From an uncultured Lachnospiraceae bacterium (lineage in GTDB: Bacteria > Bacillota > Clostridia > Lachnospirales > Lachnospiraceae), in the NCBI GenBank assembly GCA_902803635.1, contig CADCQU010000268.1, positions 1 to 5,089 of the forward strand: a DNA stretch of 5,089 nucleotides, given 5' to 3'. The notes below the pieces were generated by a model. It was not told where the DNA came from. It made no database searches and saw nothing but the letters and a program-made list of their open reading frames with translations. Positions 1 through 5,089 of the stretch are shown in pieces. The translations under genes were made by a program, and so were the position numbers. Position 1 is the first letter of the stretch. Each line of letters opens with the position of its first letter.

Positions 1-112
1 AAAAAATCTTCTTATTCGGAAGGGTGTGAAGCATTTGTATCTGCGAACCTTCTGCAAATGCACGGCATATCTCTATATGCTGCCCTACCGTTTCCGTTCG
101 GGTAATCCATGA
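1..112 (+). CDS. C-terminal end of an upstream protein, probably a glycosyltransferase (partial)
   Basis: An open frame enters from the left edge (first full codon at base 2) and stops at TGA 110-112, giving 36 residues that end in LPYRFRSGNP. The tail is basic and aromatic (HLYLRTF, AYLYMLPYRFR). This resembles the amphipathic C-termini of membrane-associated GT2 glycosyltransferases, and the next gene ends in a similar way (LRALRFR). Of the three forward frames, one stops early (TGA 27-29). Another runs to TAA at 103-105 but has less convincing composition. This frame also overlaps a possible ATG of the next gene as ATGA (109-112), as expected within an operon. Family assignment from only 36 residues is an inference from composition and context; the frame itself is more secure. 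Confidence 0.55.
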   Translation, partial: KNLLIRKGVKHLYLRTFCKCTAYLYMLPYRFRSGNP

Positions 113-118
113 AGGAAA

Positions 119-124
119 AGGGGG
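119..124 (+). promoter_or_regulatory. Shine-Dalgarno site deciding the glycosyltransferase start
   Basis: The purine run AGGGGG lies 5 nt before ATG 130. The alternative in-frame ATG at 109 has only a weak CGGG upstream. The protein from 130 begins MDRKVSVVMALYNG, which places the first beta strand right at the N-terminus as is usual for GT2 enzymes. Both points favour 130. Confidence 0.6.
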
Positions 125-129
125 TTGAC

Positions 130-1074
130 ATGGACAGAAAGGTTTCCGTCGTGATGGCCCTTTACAACGGGCGGGAGTATTTGGAGGAGCAGCTGGATAG
201 CCTTCTTGGGCAGACGGTCTTACCGGATGAGGTCATCTTGATGGATGACTGCTCCACGGACGATACGGTTCCTTACGTTCGGGACTATATCGCCCGCCAT
301 GGGCTTTCCGGGAAGTGGAAGCTCTTTGAAAACCCGGAAAACCTTGGCTATGCGGACAATTTCCATAAGGCAATCCTCCATGCGACGGGGGAGTACATTT
401 TTCTTGCGGACCAGGACGATGTCTGGCTTCCGGAGAAGATCGGGACGATGCTCTCCGTGATGGAGGCAAATGCGGACTGCAGCCTTTTGTGCACGGATTA
501 CACGCCGTTCCAAAGCGGCGAGGACGCGCCGGCCATCCCGCGGAAGGTGCTTCGGAAAATGCCAGGGGATGGGACGCTTGTGAAGGTTGCTCCGACCCCT
601 AAAAGCATTTATATCGGGGCCCTGGGGTGCTGCATGTGCGTAAAGCGCAGCTTCTACCGGCAGATTGCCCGGTTCCGTTTTCCCGGCTGGGCGCAGGACG
701 ACTTTTTATGGAAGATGGGCCTTCTTTTCGGGACGTCCTACCTTCTGCATGAAAACCTTGTCCGCCACCGCATCCATGCCCACAACACTGCGACGTATGG
801 AAACTACCACGGCATAGAGAAGCGCCTCCTGCATTTTTATGGAATGGAGAAGGCGGCAAAGAGATGTTATCTCGTAGCAAGGGAGAGGAAAGATGACAGG
901 CAGGCACTTCTGCTTGCAAGGCACCTTAAGATGCTCCAACTCCGCATTGAGATGATGGAAGAGAAAAAGCTGTGGAACACGGTGATGCTCTTGCCTTACC
1001 TTGGGTACTATGAGAGGAGCCGCTCGTATTTTTTGGAGATTTATATTGTTCTTCGGGCGTTACGATTCAGGTGA
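130..1074 (+). CDS. GT2-family glycosyltransferase (rhamnosyltransferase-like)
   Basis: Predicted cytoplasmic or membrane-associated enzyme that transfers a sugar from a nucleotide-sugar donor to a growing glycan repeat unit. From ATG 130 it has 314 residues, typical for single-domain GT2 enzymes. Visible GT-A features are the N-terminal strand KVSVVMALYNG (4-14), the QTVLPDEVILMDDCSTDDT nucleotide-binding stretch (28-46), and the DxD-containing ADQDDVW (93-99), which in this form is common in rhamnosyltransferase-like members. Further on come the acceptor-side WAQDD (187-191), with the likely catalytic-base acid, and RHRIHAHNT (212-220), matching the R-x-H-x-x-N motif near the end of the catalytic domain. 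Residues from about 228 form a basic helical tail without a clear membrane span. Starting at ATG 109 instead would add 7 residues and an ATGA overlap with the preceding gene. The family call is firm; donor and acceptor sugars cannot be read from the sequence. All motifs are intact and there is no frameshift. Confidence 0.9.
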   Translation: MDRKVSVVMALYNGREYLEEQLDSLLGQTVLPDEVILMDDCSTDDTVPYVRDYIARHGLSGKWKLFENPENLGYADNFHKAILHATGEYIFLADQDDVWLPEKIGTMLSVMEANADCSLLCTDYTPFQSGEDAPAIPRKVLRKMPGDGTLVKVAPTPKSIYIGALGCCMCVKRSFYRQIARFRFPGWAQDDFLWKMGLLFGTSYLLHENLVRHRIHAHNTATYGNYHGIEKRLLHFYGMEKAAKRCYLVARERKDDRQALLLARHLKMLQLRIEMMEEKKLWNTVMLLPYLGYYERSRSYFLEIYIVLRALRFR

Positions 1075-1086
1075 TCCTTCGGTTCT

Positions 1087-1169
1087 GTCATTCTGAGGAG
1101 CAAAGCGACGAAGAATCCCGTAAACTTTGCGAGAAACCTTACGGGATTCTTCGCTTCGCTCAGAATGAC
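1087..1169. repeat. Composite palindromic intergenic repeat (SEAKN-type, GTCATTCTGAG family)
   Basis: Two inverted arms, 1087-1123 and 1139-1169, enclose a 15-nt loop. The outer stem pairs 1087-1097 (GTCATTCTGAG) with 1159-1169 (11 bp). The inner stem pairs 1109-1123 (CGAAGAATCCCGTAA) with 1139-1153 (15 bp). Between them the left arm carries 11 nt (GAGCAAAGCGA) and the right arm 5 nt (CTTCG), so the arms are two length variants of one repeat. A short GGTT/AACC pair (1081-1084 and 1171-1174) extends the palindrome. I recognise the arm from memory as a dispersed repeat found in many unrelated bacteria; read in the reverse frame here it gives FVILSEAKNP. It lies 12 nt after a stop codon. It could fold in RNA and attenuate transcription or protect the upstream message, but it has no U-tract and is not a canonical terminator. 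Confidence 0.85.
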
Positions 1170-1251
1170 AAACCTTTTACGATGAGGACAAGCCTTTCTC
1201 GGTAGTGCCACCTGAACTGTAACCTTCGGGCGATTTTGAAGTAACTTTGGC

Positions 1252-1257
1252 AGGAGG
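1252..1257 (+). promoter_or_regulatory. Consensus Shine-Dalgarno of the acyltransferase gene
   Basis: AGGAGG, followed by AATTT, lies 5 nt before ATG 1263. It is the closest match in the window to the anti-Shine-Dalgarno complement. It fixes the start and suggests efficient independent initiation, which makes sense because this gene is separated from its neighbour by 188 nt and cannot rely on translational coupling. I see no convincing -10/-35 pair between 1170 and 1250. Confidence 0.8.
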
Positions 1258-1262
1258 AATTT

Positions 1263-1820
1263 ATGGCGGAAATCAATCAGAAGAAGGAATTGCTTAGAAA
1301 ACTCTTTTTTTTCTGCCTGCCATCGAGTGGTGCGAGAATGCGCTATATCCGCAAACACAAGGTGTTTGCCTCCGTGGGGAAAAATTTTTTCTGGCAGCCG
1401 CGAAAGCTTCCGGCAGATCCGAAATTTATTCGATTTCATAATAATGTTGCGGTTGCGGCCGATGTCACGTTCATCAACCATGATGTCTTATACATCATGC
1501 TTCGGAACCTGGATCGCCGCCAGAATGTGGAGCATGCCGGCTGTATCGAGGTCATGGACAACGTGTTTATCGGGCTCGGCGCGAAGATTCTTCCCGGGGT
1601 AAAGATTGGCCCGAATGCCATTGTCGCAGCAGGGGCGGTTGTGACGAAGGACGTTCCTCCCGGGACGGTCGTCGGCGGGTGCCCTGCCCGCGTGATTGGA
1701 GATTTTGACGCGGTTGCAAAGAAGCGCCTTGCGGAGTCTTTGATGCTCCGTCCGAAGGGCCTCTCCGGACGCGGGGCGGACCGTGCAGCTTACGAGTGGA
1801 GTCGATGGGAACATAGGTGA
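1263..1820 (+). CDS. Hexapeptide-repeat (left-handed beta-helix) acyltransferase, probably acetyltransferase
   Basis: Predicted cytoplasmic enzyme transferring an acyl group, most often acetyl from acetyl-CoA, to a sugar. It has 185 residues. After a basic, hydrophobic N-terminal helix (about 5-35) comes the segment [17 protein letters not shown] (58-74). His73 is the likely catalytic base by analogy with other LbH acetyltransferases. The repeats are then regular: [16 protein letters not shown] (101-116) and [21 protein letters not shown] (117-137), followed by the signature GGCPARVIG (138-146), which normally lines the CoA site. Residues after about 150 form a charged tail. Length and motif order match the CysE/NodL/WcaB-like sugar O-acetyltransferases of polysaccharide loci. 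Its TGA overlaps the ATG of the polymerase gene (TGATG), so the two are probably translated together and may act on the same glycan. Whether the product is an O- or N-acylated sugar, and which sugar, cannot be told. Confidence 0.88.
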   Translation: MAEINQKKELLRKLFFFCLPSSGARMRYIRKHKVFASVGKNFFWQPRKLPADPKFIRFHNNVAVAADVTFINHDVLYIMLRNLDRRQNVEHAGCIEVMDNVFIGLGAKILPGVKIGPNAIVAAGAVVTKDVPPGTVVGGCPARVIGDFDAVAKKRLAESLMLRPKGLSGRGADRAAYEWSRWEHR

Positions 1821-3187
1821 TGGAGAGAGCACAGGAAAACAATCTGATTCATTTGCTGGAGAAGGCCTGGCACGGCACGTTCCGCAAGCTGGTCTATCCG
1901 GGGTTTCGGCTGAGTTATGGGGGCATTTGTGACTGCCTCCTGTTCAGCCTTTTTGTTTTGCCGACTTATTTTGGAATACGCTTCTTCTTTTTTGACCTCA
2001 CGGCGTTCCGGTTTTTTGAGATTCTTGTCCTTTACCTGATCTTTAAGAAGGAGACGCGCAAGCGGGAATTCATGCGTCTCATTCGCTTATGTCCCCACAG
2101 TATCTTTATCGCCGCATTTTTCTTTGTCGTGGTCTACACAAATGTGTACCACCGCTCCTTCTCGGCCATTTTCTACTGGCTGATGAACGGCATCTTCACG
2201 TTCTACCTGGTGGCGTACCTCATTATCTACGAGTACGGCATCGAGGAGTTTTTGAAGAAGGTGCGCCTGTTTACCTGGTTTCTGGTCCTGGTGAGTCCCC
2301 TGGAGCTTGTGATTGGCCGCACGCCCTTTTCGATTCTCGACACGCTGGGAAAGTCGTCGTACAACGAACGTTTCGGCAACCTCCGCATCATGGGGAACTG
2401 CTCGACGACCAACGGCTATGCGATGTACCTGTGCATCCTGCTTCCGTTTATCTGCTATGACTATAAACGAAAGAGGATGGATGTCCTCAAAAATGGCTGG
2501 CTGCTCCTCTTTTTGATGGTCAATGTCCTTCTTACGGGCTCCCGTCTGAGCGTGGGCATCGGCATTCTTGAGATCGTGCTCTGCATCCTTGCGCAGGATC
2601 GGAAGACCCTCCGAAAGACCCTGCTTACGGGCCTCGTGGCCTTGCCGATCATCGTGGTCGCAGCCTTCCTTTTCCGAAACCATCCGCTGGTCAATTCCAT
2701 GCTCCTCGCCTTCTTCAGCGCGGTCGACGAGGTGTTCGAGACGAGCATTTCCGTGAAGTTCGGGGCGGATGCGTCCATCCTTTACAACAGCAGCCACTAC
2801 CGGGACCTTCTGGTGGAGGGAACCTTTGGCGGCGGCTGGCTGAACCCGTTCATGGGAAGAGGGACCAACTACGTCTTCCAAATGTATGTCGACGGGTATT
2901 ATATCCGCTCGACGGACAACTTCTATGTCGGACAGTTCATTGCCTATGCGTATCCGGGCCTTATTACCTGGCTGTTGATGAGCGCGAGCTTCCTTATCAG
3001 TGCGGTGGCGAAATTCTACAAGCGGAGAGAATTCATCTTCTGGGCGGCGATTGTCTCCATCGTCGGATATTTTATATCCTTGTGGTATCTGGACCAGCTG
3101 CAGACCTTCCCCATCATGTTCGCCGTGTTCGGCGTTGTCTACGCCTGCGCGGTTTTGGGAAAACAGAAGGATAAGGAGAGACTGTGA
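1820..3187 (+). CDS. Wzy-like polysaccharide/O-antigen polymerase, multipass membrane protein
   Basis: Predicted integral membrane polymerase joining lipid-linked repeat units on the outer face of the cytoplasmic membrane. It has 455 residues from ATG 1820; GTG 1817, just before it, is an alternative start. Hydrophobic segments lie near 39-58, 62-76, 94-110, 115-137, 150-165, 198-213, 226-238, 243-258, 266-286, 370-396, 405-423 and 430-446. The large hydrophilic stretch at about 287-369 corresponds to the long periplasmic/extracellular loop of Wzy and WaaL proteins. Family-like motifs are RIMGNCSTTNGYAMYL (189-204), LLTGSRLSVGIG (237-248, resembling the LLTGSRG motif), HYRDLLVEG (326-334) with the following glycine-rich GRGTN (346-350), and STDNFYVGQFIAY (364-376). 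No specific symbol is justified because these proteins share little identity. An O-antigen ligase-type reaction is the main alternative. The gene is coupled to the acyltransferase by TGATG. Confidence 0.85.
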   Translation: MERAQENNLIHLLEKAWHGTFRKLVYPGFRLSYGGICDCLLFSLFVLPTYFGIRFFFFDLTAFRFFEILVLYLIFKKETRKREFMRLIRLCPHSIFIAAFFFVVVYTNVYHRSFSAIFYWLMNGIFTFYLVAYLIIYEYGIEEFLKKVRLFTWFLVLVSPLELVIGRTPFSILDTLGKSSYNERFGNLRIMGNCSTTNGYAMYLCILLPFICYDYKRKRMDVLKNGWLLLFLMVNVLLTGSRLSVGIGILEIVLCILAQDRKTLRKTLLTGLVALPIIVVAAFLFRNHPLVNSMLLAFFSAVDEVFETSISVKFGADASILYNSSHYRDLLVEGTFGGGWLNPFMGRGTNYVFQMYVDGYYIRSTDNFYVGQFIAYAYPGLITWLLMSASFLISAVAKFYKRREFIFWAAIVSIVGYFISLWYLDQLQTFPIMFAVFGVVYACAVLGKQKDKERL

Positions 3188-3249
3188 GGCGGGGATTGTT
3201 ACGACGGCTCAGGCAGCGGGAGGACGTCTATGAAGCTACCATTTTTTGA
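3184..3249 (+). CDS. Possible 21-codon coupling ORF between polymerase and VanZ-like genes
   Basis: GTG 3184 overlaps the polymerase stop (GTGA, stop 3185-3187). It is preceded by AAGGAG (3173-3178) at 5-nt spacing, an excellent ribosome binding site with no other obvious use. The frame reads as a strongly basic peptide beginning MRRGLLRRLRQRE and ends at TGA 3247-3249, inside the first codons of the VanZ-like gene. Ribosomes finishing it would pass the Shine-Dalgarno site and start of that gene, so it could couple the two. I do not recognise the peptide. The alternative is chance: AAGGAG also encodes residues of the polymerase C-terminus (DKERL). Confidence 0.22.
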   Translation: MRRGLLRRLRQREDVYEATIF

Positions 3250-3835
3250 CCGGATCTTTCATTTTCTGACCGAGGAACGGCAGCGACAGAAGCTGGCGGA
3301 GGTTCTGCGGCTGTATTTTTTCGATAACCCGGTGGCCATCCTTGCCGTGGTCTTGGGAGGGCTGTCTCTCATCATCGCCCTGTGCGTGGGGAGGAAGGCG
3401 CGGCGGTGGGGATGGCTTTGCCTTGCCTCCTACACCGTCGTGCTTCTTTTGTTGCTGGTCTTTAGCCGCTACTGGCAGGGCGATGTCCGGGGCTGGCGTC
3501 CCCTGGGGGCGGATTACTTTCTGACGGAGGGGGGCTTCCACGAGGGCAATGTACTGATCACGGCTGCCAACCTCCTGGTGTTCGTGCCCTTCGGCATGCT
3601 TCTGCAAATGGCGGCCGCCGAATGGAGGTTCTGGCAGAGGCTTCTCCTTGCCGTGGGCGTTGGCTTCGTGGTCGAAGGGCTGCAGTTCCTTTTTGCAAGG
3701 GGCTATTCCTCGCTTCGGGATGTCCTTGCCTACACGGCCGGGAGCCTGGTCGGGATGGGGCTTGTGGGGCTTTTTTCTGCCCTTGCAAGGCGGAGAAAGG
3801 CAAAACGGCTGGATGCGGATGCGGAGCGAACCTGA
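3230..3835 (+). CDS. VanZ-like family membrane protein
   Basis: A 201-residue membrane protein of unknown biochemical role. VanZ itself gives low-level teicoplanin resistance, but most family members sit in unrelated loci. The start ATG 3230 follows GGGAGG (3218-3223) at 6 nt. Hydrophobic segments lie near 35-53, 63-79, 110-128, 137-156 and 165-186, and the N-terminal 25 residues and C-terminal tail are charged. The family signature is present in two parts: N114-LLVFVPFG (114-122) and E149-GLQ (149-152), followed by R157 and DVLAYTAGSLVG (164-175). The position that is usually Asn in the last part (DVLxN) is Tyr168. The gene lies 42 nt after the polymerase and 22 nt before the next gene, so it is almost certainly co-transcribed. 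This suggests a role in envelope glycan assembly rather than antibiotic resistance. No vanHAX-type genes are nearby. Confidence 0.8.
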   Translation: MKLPFFDRIFHFLTEERQRQKLAEVLRLYFFDNPVAILAVVLGGLSLIIALCVGRKARRWGWLCLASYTVVLLLLLVFSRYWQGDVRGWRPLGADYFLTEGGFHEGNVLITAANLLVFVPFGMLLQMAAAEWRFWQRLLLAVGVGFVVEGLQFLFARGYSSLRDVLAYTAGSLVGMGLVGLFSALARRRKAKRLDADAERT

Positions 3836-3857
3836 TTAAAACGAAGGGAAGGGGAGA

Positions 3858-4988
3858 ATGGGAAAGGTAGGCTTGGTGACCATATTGGCGGACCATCTGC
3901 ATGGGCGGGCTTCCGTGGCGGAGGTGACGCCGGAGCTTGTGCGGGAAGCAAACAGGCATGAGGTGGGCGCAATTGTATACAGACAGACGAGGGCTCCGGA
4001 GCTTGAGAAAACCTTCTTCTACGCCCTGGCGGCCGATCGGAAGCGGAGGCGCCTCGACCGGGAGATACGGGAGGCGCTTTTACCGAAGGGAATCGCCCTT
4101 TTTTCCGTAAAAGGGCTTTTCGTCGCGGATTTCTACCCGGCCCCGGCGCTTCGGACGATGGGGGATATCGACTATGTGGCCTCGGACCGTCCGGCGGCGC
4201 GAAAGATTCTGGAGGGGCTTGGATACAAGTTCCACGAGAGCGAGGGAGTGGCGGACTGGCACTTCCGGAAGGGAGAATGGGAATTCGAGCTGCACGACCG
4301 GCTCCTCTATGACGAGCGTTATGGCACGAAGGTGCAGGTACGTACCCTCAATGACTGCTTCTCGCATTATCAGGACGGGGCCATCGACAACGACTTCCAT
4401 TTCCTGTTTCTGATGGCGCATTTGCGGAAACACCTGCTGGAAGGCGTGGGTTTCCGGCAGTTCTTTGACATCGCCGTCCTTTTGAAAAATGGCCGGGCCG
4501 CATTTGACTGGGGGAAGGTACGGAGGGATTTGAAAAAAATCGGACTTCTCTCCTTTACGGAGACCGTGTTCGGGCTCTGCCAGGCCTGGTTCAAGGCCGA
4601 GCCGCCATTTGCCATTCCAAGGCTCCCAAAGGGCTTTGCCAAGTCTGCGGCGGCCGAAATATACAGAAGCGGCGTTTTCGGGGCAGGCAACCATCTGGGA
4701 GGGGAGGGCTGGACCGTCCGGATGCCGGGGAGCACGAGGCTTGGCTACCGGGCAACCAGGGGTCTTAGGCTTTTGCAAAGGGCCTTTCCCCCGTATGACG
4801 AGATGGTCCTGTATCCACAGTATGCTTTTTTGAAAAAACGAAAATACTTGCTACCGGTCGCCTGGGTCTGCCGCTTTGGGCGGGATCTTTTCCGAAAGGA
4901 CAAATGGAGGAAGTTCCGGGGGGACGCGGCCTTGAAAAAGGAGCGCTTCGAAGAGCGCAACAAGACACTGCGGAGATGGGGGTTGTAA
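3858..4988 (+). CDS. Nucleotidyltransferase-fold protein (NTP_transf_5-like), function unknown
   Basis: A 376-residue protein without membrane spans, probably cytoplasmic. ATG 3858 is preceded by a continuous purine run (GGGAAGGGGAGA). A helical N-terminal part (1-75) leads into FSVKGLFVADFYPAPALR (82-99) and MGDIDYVASD (101-110). This matches the KG...yP...R...DiDllv pattern of the uncharacterised nucleotidyltransferase family: Lys85, Arg99, and the Asp103/Asp105 pair as candidate metal ligands. GLGYKF (120-125), WEFELHDRLL (141-150) and HLRKHLLEGVGFRQFFDIAVLL (188-209) are further family-like blocks. The last 130 or so residues are basic and I do not recognise them. Members of this family occur in polysaccharide and peptide-modification loci, but their substrates are generally unknown. 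The gene is the last of the run, 22 nt after the VanZ-like gene. A frame intact throughout and conserved acidic residues argue for an active enzyme, though the reaction is inference. Confidence 0.75.
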   Translation: MGKVGLVTILADHLHGRASVAEVTPELVREANRHEVGAIVYRQTRAPELEKTFFYALAADRKRRRLDREIREALLPKGIALFSVKGLFVADFYPAPALRTMGDIDYVASDRPAARKILEGLGYKFHESEGVADWHFRKGEWEFELHDRLLYDERYGTKVQVRTLNDCFSHYQDGAIDNDFHFLFLMAHLRKHLLEGVGFRQFFDIAVLLKNGRAAFDWGKVRRDLKKIGLLSFTETVFGLCQAWFKAEPPFAIPRLPKGFAKSAAAEIYRSGVFGAGNHLGGEGWTVRMPGSTRLGYRATRGLRLLQRAFPPYDEMVLYPQYAFLKKRKYLLPVAWVCRFGRDLFRKDKWRKFRGDAALKKERFEERNKTLRRWGL

Positions 4989-5040
4989 AAAACAAAAATC
5001 TTTTTTCCTGCGGCTTTGTCTATGGAGAAGAGAAGATTTG
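4989..5040 (+). other. Spacer after the last gene, no convincing terminator
   Basis: A-runs at 4987-4992 can pair with T 5001-5006 across an 8-nt loop, but this stem has only A:T pairs and no G+C core, so it is a poor intrinsic terminator. I see no other hairpin here. Some transcription from the operon may therefore read into the next gene. Confidence 0.4.
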
Positions 5041-5049
5041 TGGTATAAT
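5041..5049 (+). promoter_or_regulatory. Extended -10 promoter (TGG-TATAAT) for a gene beyond the right edge
   Basis: TATAAT at 5044-5049 is a perfect vegetative -10 hexamer, directly preceded by TGG, so it forms the TGn extended -10 element. At a 17-nt spacing the -35 would be TATGGA (5021-5026), a poor match; TTGTCT (5016-5021) is better but 22 nt away. An extended -10 promoter can work without a good -35. Transcription would begin near 5056, leaving a leader of about 35-40 nt before the expected start codon. Confidence 0.65.
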
Positions 5050-5080
5050 GTAAGCTGATATTTTTGGCTAAGAGATATAT

Positions 5081-5087
5081 AAGGGGG
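5081..5087 (+). promoter_or_regulatory. Ribosome binding site of the next, off-window gene
   Basis: AAGGGGG followed by TT ends the window. It lies about 25 nt downstream of the predicted transcription start and has the same form as the site before the glycosyltransferase (AAGGGGGTT). A plus-strand start codon is therefore expected within a few bases past the edge. Confidence 0.55.
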
Positions 5088-5089
5088 TT

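Noticed and set aside
1..105. Alternative forward frame at the left edge ending at TAA 103-105
   Set aside because: Its residues lack the basic aromatic pattern of a glycosyltransferase tail, and it does not give the ATGA overlap of the frame ending at 112.
1087..1169. Palindrome read as a Rho-independent terminator or as a CRISPR repeat
   Set aside because: No U-tract follows the stem, and there is only one inverted pair with no direct repeats or regular spacers; the arms match a dispersed intergenic repeat instead.
1041..1481. Minus-strand open frame of 146 codons containing FVILSEAKNP
   Set aside because: It runs through the intergenic palindrome and the antisense of the acyltransferase. 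The SEAKN peptide is the well-known false translation of the nucleotide repeat, and the start has no ribosome binding site support.
2087..2881. Minus-strand open frame of 264 codons opposite the polymerase gene
   Set aside because: Its charged, low-complexity composition is what antisense reading of hydrophobic codons gives. It has no recognisable motif, and the plus-strand frame encodes a coherent membrane protein.
3230..3835. Glycopeptide resistance gene
   Set aside because: Only the VanZ fold signature is shared; no ligase, dehydrogenase, dipeptidase or two-component genes accompany it, and the context is glycan biosynthesis.
4080..4778. Minus-strand open frame of 232 codons opposite the nucleotidyltransferase-like gene
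   Set aside because: No family motif is visible, and the plus-strand frame carries a clear conserved pattern over the same bases, so this is a shadow frame.
4987..5006. A-run/T-run inverted repeat as an intrinsic terminator
   Set aside because: The stem is only six A:T pairs with no G+C, so it would be too unstable for a canonical terminator.

Overview
The window is a single plus-strand run of tightly packed genes that looks like part of a cell-surface polysaccharide (capsule, exopolysaccharide or wall glycan) biosynthesis operon. The likely host is a Bacillota (Firmicutes) member of moderate G+C content, Clostridia-like or Negativicutes-like. This rests on strong purine-rich Shine-Dalgarno sites before most genes, a TGn-TATAAT promoter at the right edge, and a VanZ-family membrane protein. 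I cannot name the genus, and the host assignment is inference.

Layout, left to right. (1) Bases 1-112 are the last 36 codons of an upstream gene that overlaps the next one by ATGA. (2) A GT2-family glycosyltransferase ends at 1074. (3) A 188-nt intergenic stretch holds an 83-nt imperfect palindrome made of two variants of the widespread bacterial repeat whose translation reads FVILSEAKN. (4) A left-handed beta-helix (hexapeptide-repeat) acyltransferase follows at 1263-1820. (5) A many-pass Wzy-like O-antigen/polysaccharide polymerase abuts it through a TGATG junction (1820-3187). (6) A VanZ-like membrane protein lies at 3230-3835. (7) A soluble protein resembling the 'uncharacterised nucleotidyltransferase' family (NTP_transf_5 type) lies at 3858-4988. 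(8) After about 100 nt with no convincing terminator there is an extended -10 promoter and a ribosome binding site for a gene that starts just beyond the window.

How they may work together: the glycosyltransferase(s) would build a lipid-linked repeat unit, the acyltransferase would probably O- or N-acylate a sugar, and the polymerase would join units outside the membrane. The VanZ-like and nucleotidyltransferase-like proteins are accessory genes whose role in glycan synthesis is unknown. No initiating phosphoglycosyltransferase, flippase or chain-length regulator is present here; they would be expected in flanking DNA.

I find no RNA gene, CRISPR array, insertion sequence or minus-strand gene. 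Nothing here amounts to a clearly new system. The points most worth following are the composite palindrome, the VanZ-like/nucleotidyltransferase-like pair, and a possible 21-codon coupling ORF between the polymerase and VanZ-like genes.
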